Shown: positions 12,286 through 23,553 of the stretch, one piece after another
How positions within the stretch are numbered: position 1 is the first letter of the stretch
Layout: every line of letters begins with the position of its first letter
Assembly (NCBI GenBank): GCA_031772625.1
Contig: CM062819.1
Span: 821,539,503-821,603,502, forward strand
Length of the DNA: 64,000 nucleotides
Source: Pinus tabuliformis
Taxonomy: Eukaryota > Streptophyta > Pinopsida > Pinales > Pinaceae
Direction of reading: 5' to 3'
The notes under the pieces: generated by a model
What the model saw: only the letters and a program-made list of their open reading frames with translations
What the model was told of the DNA's origin: nothing
The model's database searches: none
Program-made: the position numbers and the translations under genes

Positions 12286-13879
12286 TCTTTACTCTAAAGG
12301 GATAATCTAAGTTCTGATGTTCCATTAACTCTTTTTTTTTGTCTTCTTTTTATTACATTTGTCTAACTGTTCTTTCAGCACTATGTAGCTCCCACCATAC
12401 ATGTGAGATTCATATTTTGAATGCATTCACTAATTGTGCATAACTTTAAAGTTTAAGCTTACACTATGATTGAAGTTATCGAGAAAATCAGTAACAATTA
12501 CTTTGAAGAGACTAGGCAAGGATAAATGTGATGACCGAGATATTTGAAATGCATCAGCAGACGTGAAGCACGAGTGAACAATAAATATGTAGTGGCATCA
12601 ATGACATATACCTTCTTTGACAGAAGTATTGAACTATAATTGCAAGTTGTATAACCTTCAATTTATTACGCACGAAGGATATCTTGCCATATAGATGGCA
12701 AATTTTTTACCCATTCCCATGCCTCCAGACCACAGAAAATTCTCTTTCATAGTCTTATAGATACTATTACAAAAATAAATGGACCTTAATTCCTCAAAGG
12801 AAGAAGGATCATCAGATTTAAGATTAGGGCTATAAAAGTGGCATTGAAGGTGGCAATCATCTTCCCAGTTCTCCCAGATTCATCAAATCTTCCTCAATGA
12901 ACATTGAATATTCAAGAATCAAGACCGAGCATATCACATTCTAATTTCTAAATAGCAAATTCTGATTCTATTTATTTTTCTAAAATGAACTATGAACTTT
13001 GAAGTAATTATATTTTAATTTGATTAGATAAGCTGCAGCATGCAATTTAATATGGATCAAAAACTATATTTCGGTATATATATATATATATAAAACGTGT
13101 CCCTCGTGTCCTGTTTCCGGGTCCCTATGTTTCGTATTGAATACTCGTATTTACGTGTCCTCCATGTCTCGTGTCCTCGTGTCATGTGACTTAGATAAGC
13201 AGTGTTTGGAGTTTTGACATGATGATTGATAATGATTTAGAACTTTGACTTGATGATTGAAATATGTTTTTGGCTATAGATCTCACTGTGATAGCAAATT
13301 TTGGATTTGACCTGATGACTAATGATTTGATTTGACAACTGATGATTTGCCTTAATAACAATGCTATATGGGCATAGTGACTTATATTGGTATTCTACGT
13401 TGACATCATTAGCTTTGACACAATGGTTGAAGTATTGACAGTTATGGAACTGGCATGACTTATTCTTGGTGTATGCATTTGCATCTAGTGACTTATATTA
13501 TGATCATGAGGATGACTTGATGAAGTTTGGATTGATATTGCTTGGTAGATGACAACTTGTTGGCATGATAAAGTCATAATTTGATATTTGGATGTGAGCT
13601 CTACCTGTCACTTGGTCTAAAGAATTTGTTACAGTGATATTGATGATTTTGATATTATTTCTGTTTTGGAATCTAAACTTTGATAAGCTGATTTAGTTGA
13701 TTTGATTGCACAATATTGACTCATGTAAAGCTGAGCGTATTGGTTTAGTAAGTGTTATGTTTGCAGAAAGCATTGTATGAAGCAATCTCCCCAAGTCGGG
13801 TATGTCTGCATTGACAGTTACCTGGTGAAGCCAAGAAGATGTGTCGATCCAAACTTCAAAAGGGGTCCAAGGTATGTCT

Positions 13880-14560
13880 TTGATTTTGGTTTTTCTATAC
13901 ACTGATGATCTACTCTTGACAGGTAATGATCAAAGTAAGAGGGTGATGGCTTTTGAAGCTCGAAATAATGAATCATGGCATGATGAATCGGTTTCTGAAG
14001 TTTGGAATAGAAAATCTATATCGTGAAGCTATTGAAGAGTTTTTGGAAAGTGGAAATGCAAATCCTTGGACACTCCAATCAAATTTTAAGAAGTTATGAA
14101 GAGACATTGTTGAACCTGACTTGGCAACCAACAGTAAAATGAAGCATTAATGTTCCATGTGAACACCCATCCGTATACACATATTAGTGCGTAGAAACTG
14201 AGTGAATTCATGATTAAGCCGCTTCATACACATTGAGTTGTTGCCAAGCACCCTTCGAGATATTTGCATGGGACAATCAATTTTTGGTCTGAGATATTCA
14301 TCTTACGATATGTGACTGCATGGATGTACTGATGATGTTTGGGATTTTTATTGATGAGCGCATATGGGTGTTGCCTTAGTATGAGATCTGCCATAATATC
14401 TTGGATGAGAGGTTCATAGCACAACCGAGGTTGAGTACAACGTTGCTAGCATGGCTAGTTGTGAGGTAGGATGAAGAAGCTTTGTGGAGAGTCATTTGAA
14501 CAAATTCTGGATATGACAGGGATACATTGCAATAATAATGAGTGGGATCTGATTGCCAGA
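13880..14560 (+). pseudogene. Copia C1 reverse transcriptase / RNase H traces
   Basis: Recognisable words of the Copia pol 3' part are seen on the plus strand. 'LYTDDLLLTGND' is the RT active-site block (Y-x-DD). Further on come a RYL-HGT-like block near 14255-14280 and an 'EYNVASMASCEVG'-like block near 14430-14465. Both blocks are typical of the end of Copia RT and of its RNase H. This fixes the family as Ty1/Copia. The region is broken and is given only as a fossil. Confidence 0.7.
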
Positions 14561-14849
14561 AAATCCCGTATATAGTTGGGACTGAGATGCCCTCATATAT
14601 TGAGACAGTGCTGCTCTACAAGACAAGCTTATGCTTGTACCTCCGTGAGAGGGGGATGACTATGGTATCCCTTTTGTGATATATATATTTATATTCTAAT
14701 ATGATATTTGATTTGATGTCCTATATGAACAGGAGACAACTGCTATTGAGACATGATGATTACCAGATATGAGTACGATGATATGTTGTTGATCTACAAA
14801 GAGCATCATTGATCGAGGACACTAAGCCAGCTATTCCCCCTTTGTTTGA

Positions 14850-15646
14850 GCTCCTAGGGTGTGGAATCGAGATGGAGAGCTCTTGGGGTTGAGGGATCTC
14901 TGGACAATAGGGTATAACCCCTATCTGTTACCCATAGGGTTGGAGATGTTTCTCCCCTATCTTGGTCTTTGCAAAGTATACCCCAGTTGGCATCATACCC
15001 ACAAGTCGGGCTTGTTGGGATTGTCCCTCCCCATCTAGCCAACAGGTTGAGGAGGCTTGGGGGCATGTGATCCTTACCTTTTGGTAAGTCAGGTATCTCG
15101 CCCAAGCTCAGATTATGATGCAGGTGTTCTACCACATGACTCTTGAGGGTCATTGTTGGGAAGATTGGTAGGCAATAGGATGGGTTGAGATGTGCTCCCC
15201 TATATCACCTATTGCTCGATATGGGGTCGTAGATGTTTAGCTCCCCCATGAGATTCTGGGTTGAGATGTGCTCCCCGATGTGGTTCTAGGTTGAGATGTG
15301 CTCCCTGATGATATGCTCTCCGATGATGATGCGAGTCATAGAATTGGTTCCCCGTTGATGTTTCTCGGGTGGTAGCATTGGGCTCCGCATTGGCAGTGAT
15401 TCCAGGTGGTAGCAATGGCTCCCCGATGGATTGAGGGTCGTAGCTTAGGCTCCCCTCCAATGTCAAATTCTTCTTCTTTTAGATTCAAGAATGTTCAGCA
15501 TATGAGCAGGGACAATCAAGAGATAAGCAGGAATAAGCAAGAGATGAATTGATACGAATAGTGACAATATGTGATGATGAGATTCTTGAGATTGGAAATG
15601 ATTTGATGACATGATGTAGGTGGAATTCCCCCTAGTTGAGAGGGAG
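14850..15646 (+). other. Copia C1 3' untranslated region with short repeats
   Basis: Between the RNase H trace and the right LTR is about 0.8 kb richer in G and C. It has loosely repeated units such as 'gttgagatgtgctccc' (15249-15320) and 'ggtggtagca' (15370-15415). It ends in the purine tract that would prime plus-strand synthesis. No protein family was recognised. Confidence 0.5.
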
Positions 15647-16778
15647 TGTTAAAATTGGCAACTAAGGCCATATTCCACTTTGGACAACTCATTTGATGGA
15701 GATGATGATTGCATTGAATTCTTGTTTTCGAGAGGAACAAAATCAACCTAAAGATCATCAAATTTGGACAAAGGAAAGTATATTTTTGAATTATGAGCCC
15801 ACATGTGCATATTCAATCAGCTCGAACCTAAAGCAAATTGGACACCTTTGGAAGGCTATAAATACAAGTGACCTCAACCTCATTTGGATATCAACATTAA
15901 ACATTCTTCTATTCTCTTTCTTGGTTTTGGCTCACACAGGTCTAAGGCAGATCCGCAGAGGAATGGGTTCGCTCGAAGATGAAATTGCGGGGTCCAAAGC
16001 TCGCATCTTTGTTTTAGGGTTTTAGGCCTCAGTCGCAAGCATAACATAGGAAGAACTCGACCACAGTCGCTCACTAATCGGCGAATACATGCGACCAAAG
16101 CATCTCAGCCGCACGCATAACTCATCCTCCCTGCAACTAGCATCTAGGGATTCAAAATCACAGTCACAGGCTCTCCAAAGGCTAAATTCGAGCACAGTCG
16201 CTGGCTTACAGGCTCAAGGGAGTGACTGGACCTTTCCAATCACACGTATGACTCCTTCTCCATGCAACCAAGACTTAAATGTTGGTTTTTCAGTTATCTG
16301 AAGTTTTCGCTCGTTGACATCAGTGTTCGATAGTTGACCGTAGACAGAATTCATTATAGTCTTCTAAATCAAGGTTTTAAGTATTGGCATTGATTGGGTC
16401 CATCTCATGGATAATTGTTTAGTTGATTTTTGCTAGATAGTTGTATGGAAGAAGATATTTTTCATTATACTCTCTTTTGTTGAATCATTCAATGACAATT
16501 TAATAAGAAGAATAATTTGAAAGGGTTTTCCCCATAGTGGGTTTTTCCCTGGTCTTCGACCAATCCTGGTGTCTCCATGTGTGAATGTTTTTCTTCTATT
16601 GTTCCTTTATGTTCTACTGCATTGATGATGATATTGTTCTTTCTACATAGTTGCATATGTTGTTGAATAATGATGTAAACCTGAATAATGTTATGATGGT
16701 ATGGGGTGAATCTAATGTGTAAATGAAGAAATGTAATTATCAAAGCAAAGAAAAATATAGCCCTAAGAAAAATTATCA
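15647..16778 (+). repeat. 3' LTR of Copia C1
   Basis: Begins TGTTAAAATTGGCAAC right after the purine tract and ends ...AAAATTATCA. LINE-1 sequence resumes at 16779. Same length as the left LTR. Confidence 0.9.
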
Positions 16779-16783
16779 TGGAG

Positions 16784-17928
16784 GATCGCTACAAGCAGAA
16801 AGAAATCTACTAGAAGCAAAAATCTCAGATCCATTGGCTCAAAGGAGAGCACAACACCTCCTTTTTTCACAGATCGACCATTCAGTATAGAGCTTCCAAC
16901 CACATCACCCATCTCAAAACCGTGGTTAGAGACATAGCAAAAAAACAGGAAGAAACAAGAGCTTGTCAACTATTTCTCTAATATCCTTCAGGAACCTCAG
17001 CTGTAGCGAAGGGAAGCCATTGTCCAGATTGCAACAAACATTCCTCAACTAATAATTGAGGATTAGAACCTGGCCCTCATCAGACTGGTCTCAAAGACGA
17101 AGGTCAAGGAGGCCCTCAATCAAATGGCAGACGATAAATCCCCTGGACTTAATGGCTTCACTGTTACATTCTTCAAACAATGCTTGCATTCCCTTCACAG
17201 CGAAATTCTTGCTATTGTGGAAGAATCAAGATGCAACAGAACCATCCTCCCTGCTTTCAATGCCACCTTCTTGGCTCTAATTCCAAAGGAAGACAATGCA
17301 GCTACTCCAGGTAGAGATACCAACCCATAGCCCTTTGCAATGGTATTTACAAAATCATAACTAAAGTCATTTCCAACCGGTTAAAGCCCATCCTTCCCCT
17401 TCTTATCTCTTCAGAACAATCTGGCTATGTTGAAGGCAGGCAGATCTTGATGGTATTATTTTATCTCATGAGGCTATCCATTCTCTCAAAACCCTCAAGA
17501 AGTCTGGTATGCTCATAAAACTTGACATCTCCAAGTCTTTTGACAAGCTTAGTTGGGACTACATTGAAAGCACTTTCAAGGCCTTTGGCTTCTATCCCTA
17601 TTGGATCCAATGCATTATGTTGCTAATCTCCACATCCTTCTTCTCCATACTAGTCAATGGCTCCCCAACCGACACCTTCCTTCCCTTAAGAGGTATTAGG
17701 CAAGGGGATCCTCTCTCCCCTTTCCTCTCTTCATTCTCATGTCTAAAGGCCTTGGTCGAGCCATAAAAACCGCTCTCCAGAATGGTTCCATTAAAGGTCT
17801 CACTCTCCACGACAACATAGCTCACACCCACCAGTAATTTGTGGACGATACCCTACTCTTGAACCATCTTTCAGTCCATGAAGCCAGAGTTGTCAAAGTT
17901 ATCCTTGGCCTCTTCTCTCTTGCCTCCT
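16784..17928 (+). pseudogene. LINE-1 ORF2 reverse transcriptase, N-terminal part
   Basis: After the Copia insertion the LINE frame resumes with 'EDRYKQKEIY', then a linker 'SQIHWLK', as in other plant L1s. RT blocks follow: 'MADDKSPGLNGFTVTFFKQC' (fingers), 'FLALIPKED', 'PIALCNGIYKIITKVISNRL', 'LIKLDISKSFDKLSWDYI' (catalytic Asp block A), 'LPLRGIRQGDPLSPFL' and the catalytic FVDD (17838-17849). Frameshifts lie near 17315-17335 and 17745-17770, with stops in the linker. The domain is cut at about 17928 by elements B and A, and continues at 27681. Confidence 0.85.
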
Positions 17929-17929
17929 G

Positions 17930-19080
17930 TGTTGATTTGGGGTAGCATCGAATGTGTTGTAGGCCTCAAATTTTGTAGGGAGGCGTGGGCACATGTATTC
18001 CAAAGAACCCATAAAGCTTTTTGGGAAACTCCATCCAGAAACAATTTTATTAAAATTATTAATATTTTTTTAATGGGACACTAAGTCTAAACTTAGGAAA
18101 TTAAATATATTAATGGGTATTAATCTAATTGTGGGTGTAACTTCTAGAAGAAGATGAGGATCAAGCTAAAATGATCTTAGCCATTGATTAGCTTTTAATT
18201 TGGGCTGTTGAATGTCAACAAAAAGATTATTTAATGGAGCTTGAGGGTCATTTGGAAAACACACCAAGAGATCAAGAGATCAAATTTCTGAAGTGAGAAG
18301 TTCTCAGGAGGAAGTTTTGATCAAGGAAAATTTCTTGCAATTGAGGGGCAGGGACAACATCTGGAGAGAGAGAGATTTTCTCAGCCGGAAAATCAGCAGC
18401 AGAGAGTGATCCAGTAGCCCAAACGCAGAGGCTGACGCAGGGCCACGAAGGGCCACACAGAGGCAGTGCAGAGGGTGAGAGAGAGTCTGAGATTTTGTTG
18501 GGGAGAGTCAGTTTCAGAAGCCAGGAGTCGGGGTGTGAGACCGAGAGGCTGAGAGCAGAGACTCCAGGCAGCAAATCGATTAGCAAACTGGGTGATGCAG
18601 TGCCTAGAGAGGTTGACACAGGGACTGTGTGAGGACTGCGCAGAGGCAGCATAGGGCCTACCAGAGGCACTTCATCCAAAGTTCGGATCAACTAGGATTT
18701 TCCCAGTGATTGTGTGAGGTAATCTCACAAATATTTCTGCCAGTATTTCTCTTTGTAACTGAATAACCTTGTGAGGTATTCAGAGATATATTCAAAATTT
18801 GCTACTGCTTAATAATAATAAACCCTCACAGCTGGTGCACCTATTTTCTCGCATTAGGTTTTTCCGGGGACATTTGTCCGAAAATAACGGTGTCCATTGT
18901 GTTGTATTTTCTTTCTTGCTCAGTATCTTGTTTCTGCTTATAATTTAATTAAGTGAAGGTTGCAGTAGTATTTACTTCGATATTTGTCGTAGCACACAGT
19001 AAATAACTTGTATGGATTAATAAGTAGGAGAAGTAACATCAGTTTGTTGCAATAGGGGTTCCTGTTGAGGAATTTTCACA
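17930..19080 (+). repeat. 5' LTR of element A
   Basis: Runs TGTTGATTTGGGGTAGCATC ... AATTTTCACA and pairs with 21042-23550. It contains the paired words 'cctaagtct...acttagg' and an AATAAA-like 'aataataataaaccctc' near its R/U5 zone. Confidence 0.9.
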
Positions 19081-19572
19081 TGGTATCAGAGGAGTGTAGG
19101 TGAAGCAAGAAGAGCAGAGCCACTAGATCCAGCGTTGAGCAGAAGAGGGAGTTTGAAAAAGCTGCAGGAGGCAGCAATTCGAAACCCCAGAGAGTTTGCG
19201 CAGTTCTTAGCCGGAGCGTTGAAATTTCAAGGCAGTCTCTCTTCGAGAGAGTCAACGGAGAGAAGGGCTTCCAGATCGAATTTTTGTCGAGGCAGAGGGA
19301 GCAGCGCTAAAGCCTCAGCATGAGGAGAGTTGGTGGGACGCAGATTTTTCTGCAAGCAGTTTGCTGGGCAGAAGATCGTCAGAAGAAAGAGGAGAAGCAC
19401 AGCTGAGGGAATTTCTTCCTCAAAGAATTCCTAGCCAAGGAATTCGAATTCTCTAGAGCTGAGCAACAGCAAGGGGCAGCAATTTTACTAGCTCCAACAG
19501 GGATTGTGTAGGCTAGCTGAGCGCAACATAGAGGAGAGAGTAGGTCATTCGACTTTCTATTTTTTGGCAGAA

Positions 19573-20450
19573 ATGGCAACCAATGGCTTGAGGGATCAGG
19601 ACAGGTTGGACGGAGCATCCAACTATGTCATCTGGAAGGCAAGGATGCCATTCCTTCTAGATGAGCATGCCCTCAAGACATATGTCGATAGCGTGGTGGT
19701 TGTCCCTGCAGATGCAGATCCATTGAAGAAATACAAGGTTGAGATGACGAAAGCAAAAAGAATGATCCTCGACGGAGTGAAGGATCATGTGGTCTCTCAT
19801 ATTGCTAGCAGAGGGACTGCTAAGGAGATGTGGGACGCTTTGTCTACGTTATATTACGGATCTTCCGAGCAGTGGAAGATGTACCTTTAGCAGAAACTGA
19901 GATCTGCCCAGATGTAGAAAGGGGAGTGTGTGGATCCATTCCTCACGAAGTTGAAGGAAACCCGTGATGAGTTGTCTATTGCAGGGCATACATCTTAGGA
20001 TTCAGAGTTGGTTAGACTGGCCCTCAATTCTGTCTCAGATGAGTGGTAAGTCTTTGTCCAGAGTATCCTGGGTAGAGCAGCATTGCCGAATTGGGATGAG
20101 ATGTGGGAAACTCTAAAACAAAAGGAGCTGAGGAGAGACTTAGTCAAGGTCAAACTTGACGGAAGCAGCAACAACAGTGGGTCGAAGCCCAAGGAGGAGG
20201 AGGATAATGCAACCCTTGCATCGAAGGGATAGCAGGAGCAACGGAGACGTAAGAAGGACGTCTCGAAGATCAAGTGTTTCAGGTGTGGTGAGATGGGTCA
20301 CTACGCTACACTGTGTCCTCTCAAGAAGAAGAACAAAGATGAGAAACATGATCCGAAGGCAACGCCCACGAAGATCGAAGTGGAGGATTTCGCCATGATA
20401 GTCGGGATACCTCCAGGAGGGAGGTGGGATGATTTGGAGTTGTAGTTCGA
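19573..20450 (+). pseudogene. Gag region of element A
   Basis: Copia-type gag (UBN2/DUF4219-like): it starts 'MATNGLRDQDRLDGASNYV', has the 'WKARM' block and 'AKEMWDALSTLYYGSSEQ', and ends with a CCHC knuckle 'CFRCGEMGHYATLC' at 20272-20319. In living relatives gag packages the element RNA. It is broken in several places. Element B carries a close relative. Confidence 0.8.
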
Positions 20451-20519
20451 AAGAACTACAAATGAGCAGGATCTTTGAGGAGTCCACCTCTCTTATCAAT
20501 ACCTTGCTACGGGAGCCCA

Positions 20520-21030
20520 AATCAGTAGTAGCAGGGTGGACTAGTGTCGGTTGGTGCCGAGGAGTGTCGGGGAGACAGTTGCACTGGCTAGGAGCGCCAG
20601 AGATTGAACAATGCAGAGTAGAGTTGGCAGCAATGCAGATGGCACAGAGCAGAGGTCAGCAGCAACGTAGTAGATTCAGAGGGTGAGTACCGAGACTAGC
20701 AACAGTCAGACTCCAGTATTCACGTGGAATCATACTAAACACAGTTAGTTCAGTAATTTTGGATGTTTTTCCGTCGCTGATAGAGTAGTAGCAACAGCTT
20801 GCAGTGTAGTGGCAGATGGCAATGGCAGTGCTAGTAGCAGCACATATGCAACACTTGAGAGGGAGTTGTAGTACGGATGCAGTGTTGACAGTGGCAGTGC
20901 CAGCGGCAGTACAGTTGCAACAGCAGCACAGTAGTTAGTGGAAAGCATGTCATACATCAGTAGCGCAGAGGACGATGCTTCAGAGTCAGAGCAGTATGCA
21001 ACATCGTATATTTCTACAGCATATTCCTCG
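20520..21030 (+). other. CAG/GCA-rich 3' region of element A
   Basis: Between gag and the right LTR is about 0.5 kb dominated by imperfect CAG/GCA/GTA triplets (for example 'gtggcagtgccagcggcagt'). No frame with a known domain was seen. A matching region lies at 26130-26530 in element B, so it belongs to the element type and may act as an RNA structure or packaging segment (inference). Confidence 0.5.
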
Positions 21031-21951
21031 CTAAGAGGGAGTGTTGATTTGGGGTAGCATCGGATGTGCTCTAGGCCTCAGCTTTTGCAGGGAGGCTTGG
21101 GCACATGTATTCCAAAGAACCCATAAAGCATTTTGGGAAATTCCACCCAAAAACAATTTTATTAAAATAATTAATATTTTTTTAATGGAACCCTAAGTCT
21201 CAACTTAGGAAATTAAAAATATTAATGGGTATTAATCTAACTGTGCATGTAACTTCTAGAAGAAGACGAGGATCAAGCTAAAATGATATTAGCCATTGAT
21301 TAGCTTTTAATTTGGGTCGTTGAATGTCAACGAGAAGATTATTTAAGGGAGCTTAAGGTTCATTTGGAAAACACACCAAGAGATCAAGAGATCAAAATTC
21401 TGAAGTGAGAAGTTCTCAGGAGGAAGTTCTTATCGAGGAGATTTTTTGTAGTTGAGGGGCATAGATAGCATCCAAAGAGAGAGATTTTCTCAGTCCGAGA
21501 ATCATCAGTAGAGAGAGGCACAGAATGATCCAATAGCCCAGACGCAGAGGCTGACGCAAGGCCACGAATGCCACGCAAAGGCAGCGCAAAGGGTGAGAGA
21601 GAATCTGAGATTTTGCTAGGGAGAGTGAGTTTCAGAAGCCGGAAGCCGGGTTGTGAGACCAGAAGGCTGAGAGTGGAGACTCCAAGCAGCAAATCGATCA
21701 GCAAACTAGGTGACGCAATGGCTAGAGAGGTTGATGCAGGGACTATGTGAGTATTGCGTAGAGGCAGCGTAGGGCCTGCCATAGGCACTTCATCCAGAGT
21801 CTGGATCAGCTGGGATTTTCTCAGTGATTGTATGAGGTAATCTCACAAATATTTCTGCCAGCATTTCTCTCTATAACTGAATAACCCTGTGAGGTATTCA
21901 AAGATGTATTCAGAATTTGCTACTGCTTAATAATAATAAACCCTTCCCCGG

Positions 21952-22854
21952 ATGCGGGTGATATGTGAGACGGGACAGGAGTGGGAGGCTGGACACATGC
22001 CGCCCCTCGGCCATCACGTGGCACCCACAGCGAACGGAAGGAAAGGACGAGGGAGGTTTAAGGCGCGAGGGCATGGGATAGTTAATGCCCGGAGAGCGTA
22101 TTCGACCCAGCGGATGGCAGCAGTAATGGCGGATGTGATCCCGAGCAGGGTAGGTGAGGAGGTTGGGAATAAAACAGGGTGTGAGCAGGGAATGTTGGTA
22201 GTTATGCAGACGACTGGCCTCTCTGTCTCGGTTGTGATCCCTTCGCAGACGGACGGGTTCATCACGCAGTCGACTCTGGTAGCAGAAAGTCTGGTGCATT
22301 TCGCGGCTTGCTGGAATTCTCATCCCTCAATGGTGAGACCTCGACAGCGTATGCTCAGCCGTCGAGGCTCTTCCAGAGGAGGGGTCTCACGCAGGCATGA
22401 AGGGGACAGAGTTGGCCATTGCTGCCACTGCAATCTGGCTAGCTCTACTGGAGCCATCCCCCTACATTCCAGTCAATTCATGGATGCAGGGGCTTCAGGC
22501 TCGGCCACATTGCCAGCCTTTGGCTCCACCATCTTCAATTTTACCAGCTCAACAAATAACCCAAGGATCAGCGCGCATGTTTCTATACTGTTTATTGAGA
22601 ACGCTCAGGACGATGACGACCCCATGGTTGAACAAGGGCAACCGATGCAAGTCGACCCAGGGCAAGAAGTGCAGGCTCCGGAAGCTGTTATGGAGCCGGA
22701 AGCAGAGGTACCGGCTACAGACCCGGAAAAAGCTAAGCACACTCAGAATGTTCAAAAGGCGGAAACTGGGGAAGAGGCAGCGACTTTTCCAACTGAAGAT
22801 GAAGGAGAAACCTATGGGTGGTGCCGAATTGTGGAAGAGCAATTGGACGAATGA
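21952..22854 (+). CDS. Uncharacterised 300-aa ORF in the LINE 3' fragment
   Basis: The frame is uninterrupted for 300 codons and begins six bases inside the insertion. It may therefore be the C-terminal part of a longer protein rather than start at this ATG. Visible features are a basic N-terminal part with 'GRKGRGRFKARG', a possible CxxC pair ('GHCCHCNL', about residue 155), and an acidic C-terminal third (residues 215-300: 'ENAQDDDDPMVEQGQPMQVD', then many E/A/P). I do not recognise the family. Position just ahead of a 3' UTR and poly(A) suggests it is the last ORF of a LINE or of a retrocopied mRNA. A second overlapping frame (22397-23224) looks like a shadow. Confidence 0.5.
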   Translation: MRVICETGQEWEAGHMPPLGHHVAPTANGRKGRGRFKARGHGIVNARRAYSTQRMAAVMADVIPSRVGEEVGNKTGCEQGMLVVMQTTGLSVSVVIPSQTDGFITQSTLVAESLVHFAACWNSHPSMVRPRQRMLSRRGSSRGGVSRRHEGDRVGHCCHCNLASSTGAIPLHSSQFMDAGASGSATLPAFGSTIFNFTSSTNNPRISAHVSILFIENAQDDDDPMVEQGQPMQVDPGQEVQAPEAVMEPEAEVPATDPEKAKHTQNVQKAETGEEAATFPTEDEGETYGWCRIVEEQLDE

Positions 22855-23031
22855 GGGCGCTCGCGCTCAAGGTTCTATTGGCTTTTCACCTGGTCTACTA
22901 GTCTTACCGGCAATTTGTCTTTGGTTCAGTTATAGTCTTTGGCGTTTTCTGTTATGTCATCTCTGTTTTGTAATTTTTGCTAATGTATTGGGCAAGAACA
23001 GTCTATGGTGGTCAGTCTCCTTTTTATCTGA

Positions 23032-23144
23032 TGCCCCTGCGCGGGCCTGCATCTACGTTCAGCCTTGGTTTTTAGTATGTTGCCCCTGCGCGGGCCTGCA
23101 GCGATGGTCAGTCTCGGTCTTAGTCTGGTGCCCCTGCGTGGGCG
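23032..23144 (+). repeat. Three ~49-bp GC-rich repeats with a hairpin core
   Basis: The core 'tgcccctgcgcgggcctgca' occurs at 23032-23051 and 23081-23100, with a shorter copy at 23129-23144 (periods 49 and 48). GCCC...GGGC within each core can pair into a small hairpin. It lies in the 3' untranslated part of the LINE fragment. Confidence 0.75.
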
Positions 23145-23553
23145 AGAGCTTGCTTTTGTGTCTGGTGCATTATCGGCTCTTGGGTGTGATGCCCAGAGCC
23201 TGTCTCACACTGGTTTCGCCATGATGTATTTTCGACCTCTGTACATATTTTAATAGATTAGTTTTTTACCGAGAAAAAAAAATAATAATAAACCCTTAGA
23301 AATGCTACACCGGTTTTCCTACATTGGGTTTTTCCGGGGACATTTGTCCAAAAATAACGGTTTCCATTGTGTTGTATTTTCTTTCTTGCTCAATATCTTG
23401 TTTCCGTTTATAATTTAATTAAGTGAAGGTTGCAGTAGTATTTACTTTGATATTTTCCGTAGCACACAGTAAATAACATGTATGGATTAACAAGTAGGAG
23501 AAGTAACATCAGTTTGCTGCAGTAGGGGTTCCTGTTGAGGAATTTTCACATCT

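Larger units (their letters stand above)
10188..13191. mobile_element. Non-autonomous DNA transposon (hAT- or MULE-like) inside Copia C1
   Basis: Direct repeats of 'tagataagca' flank the element at 10178-10187 and 13192-13201 (8-10 bp, depending on where the end is placed). The ends are imperfect inverted repeats built on gtcaca(g/t)gacacga. Both subterminal zones are packed with the word CGTGTC/GACACG (about 10191-10340 and 13090-13190). No transposase frame is visible. The interior left of the solo LTR (10390-10700) looks like a gene 5' leader: T/C-rich and CpG-bearing. Eight bp would favour hAT and nine Mutator; I cannot decide. The total includes a 1060-bp solo-LTR insertion. Confidence 0.65.
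7429..16778 (+). mobile_element. Ty1/Copia element C1 with 1132-bp LTRs, inserted in LINE-1
   Basis: The element is complete-ended at 9350 bp. Left LTR 7429-8560 and right LTR 15647-16778 are both 1132 bp. An initiator-Met primer site (TGGTATCAGAG) starts at 8561 and a purine tract (gagagggag) lies just before 15647. The 5-bp target copies are TAGAG (7424-7428) and TGGAG (16779-16783), one mismatch. Copia RT and RNase H traces sit at 13880-14560. The interior is heavily broken (many breaks) and hosts another transposon at 10188-13191. The LTRs differ by about 11% over the first 420 bp and less further in, so it is an old insertion. Confidence 0.9.
21946..23280 (+). mobile_element. 5'-truncated LINE 3' fragment inside element A's LTR
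   Basis: The 1335-bp insert is noticeably richer in G+C than its surroundings and ends in a short poly(A) (23273-23280). It is flanked by perfect 17-bp target duplications 'aataataataaaccctt' at 21929-21945 and 23281-23297. The poly(A) and long duplication mark LINE-type insertion. It carries a 300-codon frame and a 3' untranslated part with three GC-rich ~49-bp repeats. No RT or RNase H is included. It could instead be a LINE-mobilised host transcript (processed pseudogene), since the ORF shows no LINE domain. Confidence 0.85.
17930..23550 (+). mobile_element. Gag-only Copia-type element A
   Basis: LTRs are 17930-19080 (1151 bp) and 21042-23550 (interrupted by a LINE fragment). The primer site TGGTATCAGAGG starts at 19081 and the purine tract 'agagggag' abuts 21042. 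The internal region is only about 1.96 kb and holds a gag region with a zinc knuckle; no protease, integrase or RT is seen. It is therefore a non-autonomous, gag-bearing type, comparable to plant TR-GAG elements. Target copies are TCCTG (17925-17929) and TCTTG (23551-23555), one mismatch. The LTRs differ by roughly 9% over the first 170 bp. The gag region is broken (a few breaks). Confidence 0.85.
21042..23550 (+). repeat. 3' LTR of element A, split by a LINE fragment
   Basis: LTR sequence at 21042-21945 and 23298-23550, plus one target copy, surrounds an inserted LINE 3' end (21946-23280). It ends AATTTTCACA, like the left LTR. Confidence 0.9.

Noticed and set aside
18272-18691. Minus-strand frames of 134-139 codons at 18272-18691 and 21384-21788
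   Set aside because: They are the same antisense frame in the two LTRs of element A; LTR pairs explain the repetition, and there is no domain.
22397-23224. 275-codon plus-strand frame overlapping the 300-aa ORF
   Set aside because: It is offset by one base from the more protein-like 21952-22854 frame and then runs through the GC-rich 3' UTR repeats.
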